Positions 1-10,155 of a DNA stretch of 64,000 nt are shown piece after piece. Within the stretch, counting starts at the first letter, position 1. Each line of letters begins with the position of its first letter. The DNA is taken from the NCBI RefSeq assembly GCF_018130165.1, contig NZ_JAFCLZ010000004.1, positions 62,001 to 126,000 on the forward strand, written 5' to 3'. Below the pieces are notes generated by a model. The model was not told the origin of the DNA. It did not search any database and was given only the letters and a program-made list of their open reading frames with translations. The stretch is from Bradyrhizobium sp. JYMT SZCCT0180 (lineage in GTDB: Bacteria; Pseudomonadota; Alphaproteobacteria; Rhizobiales; Xanthobacteraceae). The translations under genes were made by a program, and so were the position numbers.

Positions 1-302
1 TTCGCGCCTGAGGCCTTTACCTTGGCGCACAGCGCGTCGGGATCCTCGACGGCGACATAAAGCGCGTCGGTGCGGCGGCCAGAGATGTCGCCAACCAGTC
101 TGCCGTATTCATCGTCGCGGGCCTGGCCGAGCATCAGCAGCGAAGCGCCGCAGGCAAGTTGCGCGTGCTGTACCACGCCGTCGGTGCGGTAAACGACATG
201 CTCGGTGAAACCAAGCACGTCCTTGAGCCAGCGGATCATCGCCTCGGCATCCCTGCAGCGCATCGTCGGATAGATGCGCTGCGCGTCATTGCTATTGGTC
301 AC
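1..302 (-). CDS. VOC (glyoxalase/bleomycin-resistance) family protein, C-terminus outside window
   Basis: The N-terminal 100 codons of a small vicinal-oxygen-chelate protein lie on the minus strand and run off the left edge. The reading begins VTNSNDAQRIYPTMRCRDAE and continues through IRWLKDVLGFTEH, then HAQLACGASLLMLG and TDALYVAVEDPDALCAKVKA. This is the beta-alpha-beta-beta pattern of glyoxalase-fold proteins. I chose the GTG at 302 because AAGGAG sits six bases upstream of it. The family holds metal-dependent lyases, dioxygenases and drug-binding proteins. The substrate cannot be read from this fragment, and the second half with the remaining ligand positions is not visible. Confidence 0.75.
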   Translation of the reverse strand, partial: MTNSNDAQRIYPTMRCRDAEAMIRWLKDVLGFTEHVVYRTDGVVQHAQLACGASLLMLGQARDDEYGRLVGDISGRRTDALYVAVEDPDALCAKVKASGA

Positions 303-467
303 GGCAAACTCCTTGATGATGGCGGCGGCGCCGATTATGCAGCAGGCGCTGCGTCCCCTGCTTGAAGATTTGTTACCAGGGGGCGCCGCGACGAAGCTCC
401 GCGACCTGGATGCCCCGGCTGCAGCAAGCATCCATTTGGAGCACGACCGATCGAGGGAGAGCCGCAG

Positions 468-1271
468 TTGGACTGGGCTTACGCGTTGCTAGACCGCCGG
501 CGCTTTGATTGGGTTCCTGTCAGGACCGGAGAATCGGGCGATCGCATCTATCGGCGGGAGGATGGCCTCGTCTACGCCAAGATAGCGCCGGCCGAACGTT
601 CAACGGACCTCATCGGCGAGCGCGACCGGCTGGCCTGGCTCAAAGGGCAGGGCTTCGCCAGCCCCGAGGTTGTCGACTGGCGCGAAGCCGAGGCCGGTTC
701 ACGCCTGGAGATGAGTACTGTCCCGGGCACTCCGGCGAGCGAACTCTCGGGAGCCGATCTGCTCAAGGCCTGGCCATCGATCGCGCGCCAGATAGGAACT
801 CTCCACGAGCTTGCGGTCGACCGTTGCCCGTTCGATCGTGGCTTGTCGCTCATGTTCGATCGTGCTGCGGATGTCGTCGCCCGCAATGCCGTCAATCCAG
901 AGTTTCTGTCGGAGGACGACCAGAGCGTTCCGGCAGCAATGCTGCTGGCGAAAATTGCCGATGAGCTGCCAATCCGGCTCCAGCAGGAAGCGACTGGCCG
1001 CGCGGTCTGTCACGGCGATGCCTGCATGCCGAACATCATGGTCGACCCGAAGACCTTCCAATGCACCGGCGTGATCGATCTGGGCCGCCTCGGAACGGCC
1101 GATCGCTACGTCGATCTCACGCTGATGCTGGCCAATGCGCGCGAAAGCTGGGAGTCGCGAGAGGATGAGGCGCAGGCCTTCGCGATCCTGTTCGACACCC
1201 TTGGGGTCCGGGCACCGGACAGGGAGCGGCTCGCCTTTTACCTCAAGCTCGATCCGCTGACCTGGGCCTAA
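468..1271 (+). CDS. APH(3'')-like aminoglycoside (streptomycin) phosphotransferase
   Basis: This 267-residue protein is a probable streptomycin 3''-O-phosphotransferase, a cytoplasmic kinase-fold enzyme using ATP. The Brenner-type catalytic motif VCHGDACMPNIMVD is at residues 180-193 and supplies the catalytic Asp and Mg-binding Asn. The activation-segment equivalent IDLGRLGTADRYVDL follows. From memory of StrA/APH(3'')-Ib, many blocks agree closely (GESGD, GERDRL-WLKG, SGADLLKAWPS, APDRERLAFYL, LDPLTW), and the length matches. The start is a TTG at 468 with GGGAGA 5-10 bases upstream; no ATG fits the conserved N-terminus. There is no adjacent strB, transposase or integron site, and base composition resembles its neighbours, so it looks resident. 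The family assignment is firm. Activity on streptomycin is inferred. Confidence 0.88.
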   Translation: MDWAYALLDRRRFDWVPVRTGESGDRIYRREDGLVYAKIAPAERSTDLIGERDRLAWLKGQGFASPEVVDWREAEAGSRLEMSTVPGTPASELSGADLLKAWPSIARQIGTLHELAVDRCPFDRGLSLMFDRAADVVARNAVNPEFLSEDDQSVPAAMLLAKIADELPIRLQQEATGRAVCHGDACMPNIMVDPKTFQCTGVIDLGRLGTADRYVDLTLMLANARESWESREDEAQAFAILFDTLGVRAPDRERLAFYLKLDPLTWA

Positions 1272-1292
1272 GCCCACTTTCCAGATCAGGCT

Positions 1293-2144
1293 CTAGGCAT
1301 CCAGCGCTTCGCTCGGCCGCGTCAGGCGGCTGTCGATCAGCGCCAGCCGCCGCGCCCAGGCCGTCGGCGTCTCGCCGGCGAGGGCGGAAAATTCACGGAC
1401 GAGATGGGCCTGATCGGCGTAGCCGGTCTCGGCGGCAATCCCGGCCCAGCCGCCGCGGGTTTCCGTTCGCGCCAGCCGGCAAGCCTCATGGAAGCGCATC
1501 AGGCGGGCAATCGGTTTCGGCGCCAGTCCGAGTTCGGAACGAAAGCGGTTGACCAGATGCTTGCGGCTCCAGCCGATGTCCTGTGCGAGCGCGGCAATCC
1601 GCACGCCTCCCCGGCTGCGCGCCAGCCGGTGATAGGCGAATTCGATTTCGGGTGAAGCTGCATGGCAGGCGCGATCGGCGACAAAATCCTCGACCAGGTC
1701 GAAGCGACGTTGCCATCCGGACGTCGCGCCCAGCCGTTCGCGCAAGTCGCGCCCCTCGCGGCCCAGCACGTCCGACATATCGACCATTCGCGCGACGAGA
1801 TCGACAACGGCGCCGCCGAAGAAGCGATAAGCGCCGAGCGGCGTGAAATCGACCTGGACGCATTCCGCCCCGCCATCGGACCCGATATGAACAGGCCCGG
1901 CGTAGAGGCCCGCGGCGAAGCTGGGCTGGCGGTCGGCCGCATCGGGCTCCCGGGCGAGCGCGATCAGGAACGGGCTGCCGAGGCTGATGATCAGCGGCAC
2001 AATCAGATGCGCGGCTTCACGCTGCGAAAACCGGCCAAGCGCATGCTCGCGGTAACCCGTCATTCCCGTGATCAGGCCCGCCGTGCGCTGTGAGGGTGCA
2101 CGGCGGATCATCTCGAACGCGAGGGGTGCGCCTAGATCCGGCAT
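1293..2144 (-). CDS. AraC-family transcriptional regulator
   Basis: This 283-residue regulator has an N-terminal sensing region (about residues 1-150, resembling the DUF6597-type domain of AraC-like proteins) and a C-terminal double helix-turn-helix (about residues 175-270). The second part shows IAALAQDIGWSRKHLVNRFR, the first HTH, and then GWAGIAAETGYADQAHLVRE, the second, followed by the family's AGETPTAWAR ending. It lies convergent to the aminoglycoside kinase gene, with 21 bp between the stop codons. Its start is 248 bp from the nicotinamidase start on the same strand. No effector or target is apparent. Regulation of the nicotinamidase gene upstream is possible but unsupported. Confidence 0.88.
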   Translation of the reverse strand: MPDLGAPLAFEMIRRAPSQRTAGLITGMTGYREHALGRFSQREAAHLIVPLIISLGSPFLIALAREPDAADRQPSFAAGLYAGPVHIGSDGGAECVQVDFTPLGAYRFFGGAVVDLVARMVDMSDVLGREGRDLRERLGATSGWQRRFDLVEDFVADRACHAASPEIEFAYHRLARSRGGVRIAALAQDIGWSRKHLVNRFRSELGLAPKPIARLMRFHEACRLARTETRGGWAGIAAETGYADQAHLVREFSALAGETPTAWARRLALIDSRLTRPSEALDA

Positions 2145-2170
2145 CGCCGCTCTCCGCGCGCGAGAATGTT

Positions 2171-2896
2171 TTATGCTGCGATGTCGCTGGACTGGATGCG
2201 CTTGACGCCGGCTGCGCCCATATCTGCCCAGGCTTTCGCGAGCGAGCCCTGGGTATCGATGCCGCGGCAGGCGTCTTCGACGACATAGGTTTCAAAGCCG
2301 GCCTTGCGGGCGTCGAGCGCGCTCCATGCCACGCAAAAATCAGTAGCGAGGCCCGCGAGGAACACGCGTTCCACCTTGCGCGCCTTCAAATAGGCGGCAA
2401 GCCCCGTCGTGGTGTTGCCATCGGCTTCGGTGAAGGCCGAATAGCTGTCGACGTCCTTGTTGGAACCCTTGCGGATGACGAGGCCGGCATGGGCGATCGA
2501 GAGGTCCTTTGACAACGCCGCGCCTTCGGTGCCCTGCACGCAGTGGTCGGGCCACAGCACCTGCTTGCCGTAGGGCAGGTCGATCGTCTCGAACGGCTTC
2601 TTGCCGGAATGCGTGGTGGCGAACGAGACATGGCTAGCGGTGTGCCAGTCCTGCGTGAGCACGACGTTGGCAAAACTCTTGGCGATGCGGTTGATGACGG
2701 GAACGACCTGGTCGCCATCTTTCACCGCAAGGCTGCCGCCCGGCAGGAAGCAGTTCTGAACGTCGATCACCAGCAACGCCGACGCATTGTCGGGTTTGAT
2801 CGATGCGGCCAAAGCTGCCTTCGAAAGAATGGTCGCCATTGCCGCCGTGCCCAACGTTTTGCCAAAGCCCGCGAGAATTTGCCTGCGATGAAACAT
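2171..2896 (-). CDS. Nicotinamidase/pyrazinamidase-like isochorismatase-fold hydrolase with Tat signal
   Basis: This 241-residue cysteine hydrolase probably deamidates nicotinamide to nicotinate in NAD salvage. The mature part shows the PncA layout: ALLVIDVQNCFLPGGSL with the catalytic Asp, the metal-binding TQDWHTASHVSF (Asp, two His), GKQVLWPDHCVQGTEG with the catalytic Lys region, and GLATDFCVAWSAL with the nucleophilic Cys. The N-terminus is MFHRRQILAGFG followed by a hydrophobic stretch ending near AALAAS, which looks like a twin-arginine signal peptide. That is unusual because typical PncA is cytosolic. I chose the ATG at 2896 (AGGGAGA upstream) over an in-frame ATG at 2932 because it puts the RR motif at residues 4-5. 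Export is inferred from the sequence only. Confidence 0.87.
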   Translation of the reverse strand: MFHRRQILAGFGKTLGTAAMATILSKAALAASIKPDNASALLVIDVQNCFLPGGSLAVKDGDQVVPVINRIAKSFANVVLTQDWHTASHVSFATTHSGKKPFETIDLPYGKQVLWPDHCVQGTEGAALSKDLSIAHAGLVIRKGSNKDVDSYSAFTEADGNTTTGLAAYLKARKVERVFLAGLATDFCVAWSALDARKAGFETYVVEDACRGIDTQGSLAKAWADMGAAGVKRIQSSDIAA

Positions 2897-3009
2897 GGTG
2901 CATCTCCCTGTCAAAGAGGTCAACACCAGCAAATCAGGTCGCAGGCAGAGCGTAAAGCGGCTTTAGGCGGCGGCGTGCGGCTGAATCTTCGGCACCGGAC
3001 GGGTCATGT

Positions 3010-3945
3010 TTAGCGCGGGCGAATTCCGTCACGCACGGCGCGGAAACGCGTGAACGCGGTGGTCCAGCCGTCGCGCGGCGAGCTGCCGATGATGCGCAGC
3101 GAATTCTGGCCGCCGAACCGCAACCATTGCACGATCGTCACCGGCGTATTGTCCTTGCCGCTGGTGGCTTCGATGCGGGTTTCGTATCCGGGCTGGCCGT
3201 CGATGCGGACCGCCTCCGACATCGTGATCCGCCCGTCGCGTACGCCGGGAATCGTCGTCGCCATCTGCTGGGCAAAACGACCGCGGTCGTCGGGCTGCGC
3301 GGGCGCCGATCCAACCAGGCCGACGATCATGAAGGGCGCGGTTTCAAAACCGCTTTTTTCGTCGCCATCGGCAATGATCAGGGCCGCGCCCGGCGCCAGC
3401 GTGCGGACCGTCTTGAAATTGCTGAGTTCGGACATCCTGAACGGCATCAGGCCGAGTTGCTCATCGACCGGGACTTCGTTCCGGATCACGGCAGATGCGA
3501 ACATCTGGCGGATGGCGTCATCGGTGTAGATCCTGGAAGCGTTCTCCGGCACCTGCACGGCGACGTAGCCGGAGAAGGTCGGACCCGGCACGATCATCGA
3601 GTAGCGCCGGACATTGGTGGCGCCGTCCTTGGCGTTCTCGGCGGTGTAATAAGCGAGCCCCGCCGCCGTCTCGATGCTCTCCGGCTTGATGCCGCCGGTG
3701 CCGCCGGGATTTGCCTTGAAAGCATTGGCGACCTCGCCATAGGCCTCGGCGGGCAGGTCCGCCACCAGCACCTTGACGCCCTGATCCTCGGTCTCGAAGC
3801 CGACGAATGATCTGGCTTTGACGAGGCCGACCAGCGGCGTCATGCCGACCCGCGCGCCTGGCGGAAAAACCGGGTCGGCGGCGAGCGCGGCGCAGGTCGC
3901 GGCGATGGTAAGGACAAACGCAGCGAGGTATCGAACAGGCTTCAT
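3010..3945 (-). CDS. Hypothetical secreted protein
   Basis: This 311-residue protein is not one whose function I recognise. It begins MKPVRYLAAFVLTIAATCAA and has a Sec-type signal peptide with likely cleavage after ALA at residues 20-22. The mature part has no membrane segment or cysteine pattern. It is a soluble alpha/beta-looking sequence with MIVPGPTFSGYVAVQVPENA in the middle and a C-terminal half containing GQPGYETRIEATSG and IVQWLRFGG. That ending resembles proteins that evaluate a lipoprotein-like or polar-surface fold, but no family can be named. It is transcribed divergently from dnaK, and the 557-bp gap carries the dnaK heat-shock promoter. A periplasmic location is inferred. Confidence 0.7.
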   Translation of the reverse strand: MKPVRYLAAFVLTIAATCAALAADPVFPPGARVGMTPLVGLVKARSFVGFETEDQGVKVLVADLPAEAYGEVANAFKANPGGTGGIKPESIETAAGLAYYTAENAKDGATNVRRYSMIVPGPTFSGYVAVQVPENASRIYTDDAIRQMFASAVIRNEVPVDEQLGLMPFRMSELSNFKTVRTLAPGAALIIADGDEKSGFETAPFMIVGLVGSAPAQPDDRGRFAQQMATTIPGVRDGRITMSEAVRIDGQPGYETRIEATSGKDNTPVTIVQWLRFGGQNSLRIIGSSPRDGWTTAFTRFRAVRDGIRPR

Positions 3946-4502
3946 GAAGGGTCTACCGGGTTTACTTTGAGGCGGCTCAATGGTCGGCCAGCGCAGCCCT
4001 CAAGGGTTCGAGGGCGTGGGTTCAGTCGGCCCGCTTTTAGCGGTTTTGATGTCCCTGCAACAGGGCAGGGGCGGCGTCCGTTCCCTCATCGTGATCCGAA
4101 ACACCGGATTTTCGCGCGATATCGCCCGCTCACGAAACGTTTTCGGGCAATTTCGGCGGCGTGGCGGACCGCCGGTCAGGTCCACGCAGCGGCCAAATAC
4201 CGCGCTGGCGGCGATCATGAACCGGGCTGATTTTCGGACGTGGTGATGAGTGCGCGCTCACCTCCTTGCCGATTTGTTAACACGGCTTGCGGCCTGAACC
4301 TTGACTTGCCCTGAGCTGACACAATCTTTCAAACGTCAGCATTTTCAGGCCCTAAGGTTGCGTTCGGTCCTTGCGGGCAGGACCCCCCCTCCTATATGAG
4401 GCTCACCGTCGCAATATCGCGAGTAATTGATCGTTGGGGGTTCGGTTAGGTGCGCCGTCCAGGGCCCAGCCAACCTGCCGCAAAAAGAAGGATATGAGGA
4501 CC
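3946..4502. other. 557-bp divergent intergenic region before dnaK
   Basis: No convincing gene is present; short open frames on the plus strand around 3967-4246 have no family features or good ribosome-binding sites. The right part (4370-4400) holds the RpoH-type dnaK promoter, leaving an untranslated leader of roughly 100 bases. The left part must carry the promoter for the secreted protein on the minus strand, which I could not place. Confidence 0.6.
4370..4400 (+). promoter_or_regulatory. RpoH (sigma-32) heat-shock promoter of dnaKJ
   Basis: CTTG at 4370-4373 is followed by exactly 17 bases and then CCTATATGAG at 4391-4400. This fits the alphaproteobacterial sigma-32 pattern CTTG-N17/18-CYTATNTNNG at every defined position. 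It lies about 100 bp upstream of the dnaK start. From memory, the dnaKJ operon of Bradyrhizobium japonicum has been reported as sigma-32 dependent. No CIRCE element is visible. Confidence 0.85.
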
Positions 4503-6404
<1,902 letters not shown>

Positions 6405-6417
6405 GCGGGCTTTCGAT

Positions 6418-6473
6418 CATGACCCTCACACCAAAGAGCGCCTGCTGCGTCTCGATGGGTGGGGGTCATTTTT
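6418..6473 (+). terminator. Hairpin with T-tract between dnaK and dnaJ (partial terminator or mRNA processing site)
   Basis: ATGACCCTCAC at 6419-6429 pairs with GTGGGGGTCAT at 6459-6469 (one mismatch), and the 3' arm runs into five T residues. It lies just after the dnaK stop. The 29-base loop makes it weaker than a classic terminator. It would set a lower level of dnaJ relative to dnaK if transcription runs through from the heat-shock promoter. Confidence 0.5.
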
Positions 6474-6546
6474 CGTTAAGCGCAAGGCGGCATCCTCAAC
6501 GATGCACCCTTGCGGCATGAAGACGAAATTCGGACGGAACTGACGG

Positions 6547-7686
6547 ATGTCCACCAAGCGCTGCTATTACGAAACCCTGGAAGTCGAGCGGTCAGCGGAC
6601 GATGGCAAGCTCAAGGCGGCCTTTCGCAAGCTCGCGATGAAATGGCACCCGGACAAGAATCCGGGCGATGCTTCCAGCGAAGTGAAGTTCAAGGAAATCA
6701 ACGAAGCCTATGAGGTCCTCAAGGACGGCGACAAGCGCGCCGCCTATGACCGCTACGGCCATGCGGCGTTCGAGCAGGGCATGGGTGGCGGCGGGCCCGG
6801 ATTCGGCGCCGGCTTCGCCTCGTCATTCTCGGATATTTTCGAGGATCTGTTCGGCATGGCCGGACAACGCGGGCGCGGTGGCGGTGGCCGCGAGCGCGGC
6901 GCCGACCTGCGCTACAATATGGAAATCACGCTGGAGGAAGCCTTCCTCGGCAAGACCGCCCAGATCGAGATTCCGGTTTCGGTCACCTGCGAATCCTGTT
7001 CCGGCACCGGCGCCAAGGCCGGCACCAAGCCGAAGACCTGTTCGCTGTGCGGCGGGCAGGGAAGGGTGCGGCAGGCCCAGGGCTTCTTCACGCTGGAACG
7101 AACCTGTCCGGGCTGTCAGGGCCGCGGCCAGATGATCGAAGACCCCTGTCCCTCCTGCGCGGGCTCGGGCCGGGTGACGCGCGACCGGACCCTGTCGGTC
7201 AACATTCCGCAAGGCGTCGAAGACGGCACCCGCATTCGCCTCGCCGGCGAGGGCGAAGCCGGCGTCCGCGGTGGACCGCCCGGCGATCTCTATATTTTCC
7301 TGTCGCTGGCGACCCACGAATTCTTCCAGCGCGACGGCGCCGACCTGCATTGCCGGGTCCCGATCTCGATGGTGGCGGCAGCCCTTGGCGGCGAATTCGA
7401 GGTGCCGACCATCGACAAGGGCAAGACCAAGGTGAAGGTGCCGTCGGGAACACAGTCCGGCCGGCGATTCCGCATCGCATCAAAAGGCATGCCGGTGCTC
7501 CGTTCGCGCCAGACCGGCGACATGTATGTGCAGGTGATGGTCGAAACGCCGCAGAATCTGACCAAGAAGCAGCAGGAATTGCTGGCCGAGTTCGAAAAGC
7601 TGTCGTCGGGTGCGACCCAGCCGGAGGCGGCGGGTTTCTTTACTAAGGTCAAGGACTTCTTCGGTAGCCGCGCTGCCCCGCAGTGA
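6547..7686 (+). CDS. dnaJ: Co-chaperone DnaJ (Hsp40)
   Basis: This 379-residue J-protein stimulates DnaK ATP hydrolysis and delivers substrates. The J domain (residues 1-70) includes KWHPDKNPG with the essential HPD. It is followed by a Gly/Phe-rich segment ([17 protein letters not shown]). The zinc region has the four motifs [24 protein letters not shown] and CPSCAGSG (about residues 147-215), and the C-terminal peptide-binding domains come next. The length is standard. It lies 142 bp after dnaK on the same strand with a hairpin between, so it is probably part of the dnaKJ heat-shock operon. The ATG at 6547 follows GGAACTGACGG. Confidence 0.97.
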   Translation: MSTKRCYYETLEVERSADDGKLKAAFRKLAMKWHPDKNPGDASSEVKFKEINEAYEVLKDGDKRAAYDRYGHAAFEQGMGGGGPGFGAGFASSFSDIFEDLFGMAGQRGRGGGGRERGADLRYNMEITLEEAFLGKTAQIEIPVSVTCESCSGTGAKAGTKPKTCSLCGGQGRVRQAQGFFTLERTCPGCQGRGQMIEDPCPSCAGSGRVTRDRTLSVNIPQGVEDGTRIRLAGEGEAGVRGGPPGDLYIFLSLATHEFFQRDGADLHCRVPISMVAAALGGEFEVPTIDKGKTKVKVPSGTQSGRRFRIASKGMPVLRSRQTGDMYVQVMVETPQNLTKKQQELLAEFEKLSSGATQPEAAGFFTKVKDFFGSRAAPQ

Positions 7687-7694
7687 GCCTTTTG

Positions 7695-7722
7695 CTTGAC
7701 CATAAGAGCTGCGACCTATACC
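7695..7722 (+). promoter_or_regulatory. Possible promoter upstream of pmtA
   Basis: TTGACC at 7696-7701 precedes TATACC at 7717-7722 with a short 15-base spacer. The same bases also read CTTG-N16-CCTATA, a degenerate version of the heat-shock pattern in front of dnaK. Neither fit is good. It is the only promoter-like stretch in the 91 bp between dnaJ and the next gene. Confidence 0.3.
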
Positions 7723-7777
7723 TCTTTATGACTGTTTTCTGACATAACCGCCGTTCGCGGTCCCGCCTGGTAGCGAC

Positions 7778-8380
7778 ATGCCTCTGCAATCGTCCGTGCG
7801 TGCGTTGAAGAAACCTCTCCGTCTTGACGACGAGGTGCGTTTTCTCCGTTCATGGATCGAAAAGCCGCTGCACATGGGCGCGGTGATGCCGTCCAGCAAG
7901 CTGCTCGCGCGCACCATGGCGCAATATGTCGACGTCGATTCGAAAGGACCGGTCGTCGAACTTGGCCCCGGCACCGGCGCGATCACCAACGCGCTGATCG
8001 AACATGGCGTCGATCAGAAGCGTCTCGTGCTGGTTGAATATAATCCGGGCTTCTGCGCGCTGCTGCGCGACCGTTATCCGCACGCCAAGGTGGTGCAGGG
8101 CGACGCCTACAAACTTCGCGACTCGCTGTTGAAGGTTCTCGACGTGCCGGCCTCGGCCGTGGTCTCCGGCCTGCCGCTGGTCACAAAGCCGATGCTGACG
8201 CGCCTCAAATTGATCCGCGACGCCTTTACGGCGCTGGCACCTGGTGCGCCCTTTGTGCAGTTCACCTATTCGGTTGCGCCGCCGATCCCGAAATCGCTGC
8301 CCGGCGTGTCCACAGAAGCTTCCGAGCGGATCTGGATGAACCTTCCGCCCGCCCGGGTCTGGGTGTATCGCAAGGGCTAA
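7778..8380 (+). CDS. pmtA: PmtA-type SAM-dependent methyltransferase (phosphatidylethanolamine N-methyltransferase-like)
   Basis: This 200-residue class I methyltransferase probably methylates phosphatidylethanolamine towards phosphatidylcholine at the inner membrane. SAM-binding motif I is VVELGPGTGAITNAL (about residues 59-73), preceded by GAVMPSSKLLARTMA, which is characteristic of the PmtA/KsgA-related group. VVSGLPLVTKPML is the post-motif region where the substrate-binding loop lies. No membrane segment is present. It sits 91 bp after dnaJ; from memory, a pmtA gene has been described near dnaKJ in Bradyrhizobium. The family also contains rRNA adenine methyltransferase-like paralogues, so substrate is inferred from subgroup features and context. 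Confidence 0.82.
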   Translation: MPLQSSVRALKKPLRLDDEVRFLRSWIEKPLHMGAVMPSSKLLARTMAQYVDVDSKGPVVELGPGTGAITNALIEHGVDQKRLVLVEYNPGFCALLRDRYPHAKVVQGDAYKLRDSLLKVLDVPASAVVSGLPLVTKPMLTRLKLIRDAFTALAPGAPFVQFTYSVAPPIPKSLPGVSTEASERIWMNLPPARVWVYRKG

Positions 8381-8384
8381 GACT

Positions 8385-8470
8385 GCGCGTATTCCGCAAA
8401 AGTGGAAGCCGGTTTTGCGCATAGAATACGCGCAAGATATTAGTTAAGAGCATTTTCGACGAAAATGCTC
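8385..8470. repeat. Palindromic intergenic repeat, two adjacent hairpins
   Basis: The first element pairs GCGCGTATTC (8385-8394) with GAATACGCGC (8424-8433) and has an inner CGCAAAA/TTTTGCG stem. The second is the perfect GAGCATTTTCG-A-CGAAAATGCTC palindrome at 8448-8470. A diverged relative of the first lies at 42500-42559. It sits between pmtA and the flavin reductase gene, both on the plus strand. Confidence 0.8.
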
Positions 8471-8517
8471 GCCCGCGTCTGCGCGGCGGGATTGGCCCGA
8501 ACCGCGATTTATAAAAT

Positions 8518-9096
8518 ATGTCCGCGCTGAAAATCCTCGTGATCCCGGGATCGCTTCGATCAGGCTCGCTCAATGCGAGGCTGGCGGCCGCTGCCAGCCA
8601 TGAGCTGGCGCTATCCGGCGCCGAAGTCACCCGCATCTCGCTGTCGGATTTTCCCTTGCCGATCTATGACGGCGACCTGCAGGCGAAGTCCGGCGTGCCG
8701 AAGCACGCGGTCAATCTGAAGCGCATGATCGGCGCCCATCATGGCGTCCTGATCGTGACGCCGGAATATAATTCGTCGGTGCCGGCGCTGGTGAAAAACA
8801 CCATCGACTGGATCAGCCGGGTGCAGGACCTGCATGAAACCCGCGGCCAGGTGTTTCGCGGCGCCGTGTTTGCGATCGCTTCCGCTTCGGGCGGACGGCT
8901 CGGCGGCACGCGCGCGCTGGCGGCGCTGCGCCTGATTCTGACGGCGTGTCACGCCAGCGTGGTTCCGAACCAGCTCGCATTGTCGTTCGCGGACCAGGCC
9001 TATGACGAGATGGACCGTCTGAAACATCCTGCCGATGTCGAGGCGCTGCAAGCGCTGGTGCGGCAGCTGATCGACCATTCCCAACGCATGATGTGA
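8518..9096 (+). CDS. NADPH-dependent FMN reductase family protein
   Basis: This 192-residue flavodoxin-fold oxidoreductase has the FMN phosphate-binding loop ILVIPGSLRSGSLNARLA near the N-terminus and the family-defining LIVTPEYNSSVPALVKNTID at about residues 77-96. It therefore belongs to the NADPH:FMN/quinone/azo reductase group (ChrR, ArsH, YieF relatives). It is probably a cytoplasmic dimer that reduces quinones or other small molecules using FMN. The ATG is at 8518. The stop is only 6 bp before pyrF, so the two are likely co-transcribed, although no functional link is evident. The physiological substrate cannot be told from sequence. Confidence 0.88.
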   Translation: MSALKILVIPGSLRSGSLNARLAAAASHELALSGAEVTRISLSDFPLPIYDGDLQAKSGVPKHAVNLKRMIGAHHGVLIVTPEYNSSVPALVKNTIDWISRVQDLHETRGQVFRGAVFAIASASGGRLGGTRALAALRLILTACHASVVPNQLALSFADQAYDEMDRLKHPADVEALQALVRQLIDHSQRMM

Positions 9097-9102
9097 GGTG
9101 AC

Positions 9103-9813
9103 ATGCAGCCTGCCAGTATCGCTCCGAAAGACCGGTTGATTGTGGCGCTCGATCTGCCCGGCGTCGCCGAGGCCGAAGCGATGGTGGCGCGGCTCGGCGA
9201 CAGCGTGACGTTCTACAAGATCGGCTATCAGCTCGCCTATGCCGGCGGTCTGCCGCTGGTCCGTCAATTGTCCGGCGCGGGTAAGAAGGTGTTCGTCGAT
9301 CTCAAGCTGCACGATATCGGCAACACCGTTGCACGCGGCGTCGAGAGTGTCGCAAAACTCGGTGCGACCTTTCTCACCGTGCACGCCTATCCGCAGACCA
9401 TGAAAGCCGCCGTCGAGGCGCGCGAGGGCTCGAGCCTGAAAATCCTCGCGGTCACCGTGCTGACTTCCTATGACGACGGCGATCTGCATGCCGCCGGCTA
9501 TCGGCTCAACGTCTCCGATCTGGTCGAGGCGCGGGCGCAGCAGGCGCAGGTGCTCGGCGTCGACGGGCTGGTGAGTTCGCCGGAAGAGGCGGCTTCCCTG
9601 CGCAAGATCGTCGGCCACCAGATGAACCTGGTGACGCCGGGCATCCGGCCCGCGGGCTCGGCGTCCGGCGACCAGAAACGCATCATGACACCGGCGCGCG
9701 CCATTGCCGCCGGGGCGGATTATCTGGTGGTGGGACGGCCGGTCACCGAGGCCGCCGACCCCAAAGCCGCCGCGGATGCCATTCAAACCGAAATCGCGCA
9801 GGCGCTGGCGTAA
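9103..9813 (+). CDS. pyrF: Orotidine 5'-phosphate decarboxylase
   Basis: This 236-residue TIM-barrel enzyme carries out the last step of UMP synthesis, decarboxylating OMP. The N-terminal [17 protein letters not shown] supplies an early Asp. [18 protein letters not shown] (about residues 65-82) holds the catalytic Asp-Lys-Asp-Ile network, and VTPGIRPAG plus DYLVVGRPV form the phosphate-binding loops. The length is typical. The ATG at 9103 has GAGGTGA directly upstream and lies 6 bp after the flavin reductase gene, so this is an operon. The DUF1330 gene follows 33 bp later with its own AAACGGGAGAAC binding site and may belong to the same transcript. Confidence 0.97.
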   Translation: MQPASIAPKDRLIVALDLPGVAEAEAMVARLGDSVTFYKIGYQLAYAGGLPLVRQLSGAGKKVFVDLKLHDIGNTVARGVESVAKLGATFLTVHAYPQTMKAAVEAREGSSLKILAVTVLTSYDDGDLHAAGYRLNVSDLVEARAQQAQVLGVDGLVSSPEEAASLRKIVGHQMNLVTPGIRPAGSASGDQKRIMTPARAIAAGADYLVVGRPVTEAADPKAAADAIQTEIAQALA

Positions 9814-9846
9814 TCAATTCAGCGAGACAAGAAACGGGAGAACAAC

Positions 9847-10149
9847 ATGGCCAAGGGATACTGGATCGGTCGCGTCGACGTGAACAATGACGAGGGCTAC
9901 AAGCCCTATGCGGCGGCCAATCTCGCGATCTTCAAGAAGTTCGGCGGGCGCTACGTCGTCCGCGGCGGCAAGTTCACCGGCGTCGAGGGCCAAAGCCGCT
10001 CGCGCAACGTGGTGATCGAGTTCGACAGCTACGACGCGGCGATGGCCTGCTACAATTCACCGGAATACCAGGCCAACATCAAGGTTCGGCAGCCGCACTC
10101 GATTGCCGAGCTGATCGTGATCGAAGGCTATGACGGCCCGCAGCCTTGA
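9847..10149 (+). CDS. DUF1330 domain-containing protein
   Basis: This 100-residue protein belongs to the DUF1330 family, a ferredoxin-like dimeric alpha/beta barrel group. It shows the characteristic start MAKGYWIGRVDV, then YAAANLAIFKKFGGRYVVRGG, VVIEFDSYDAAMACYNSPEY and the C-terminal ELIVIEGYDG. The catalytic role is unknown. Related dimeric barrels include monooxygenases and heme-binding proteins. GGGAG lies about nine bases before the ATG, and it is probably read with pyrF. The palindromic repeat at 10156-10240 follows right after the stop and may end or stabilise the transcript. Confidence 0.88.
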   Translation: MAKGYWIGRVDVNNDEGYKPYAAANLAIFKKFGGRYVVRGGKFTGVEGQSRSRNVVIEFDSYDAAMACYNSPEYQANIKVRQPHSIAELIVIEGYDGPQP

Positions 10150-10155
10150 GGGCTT

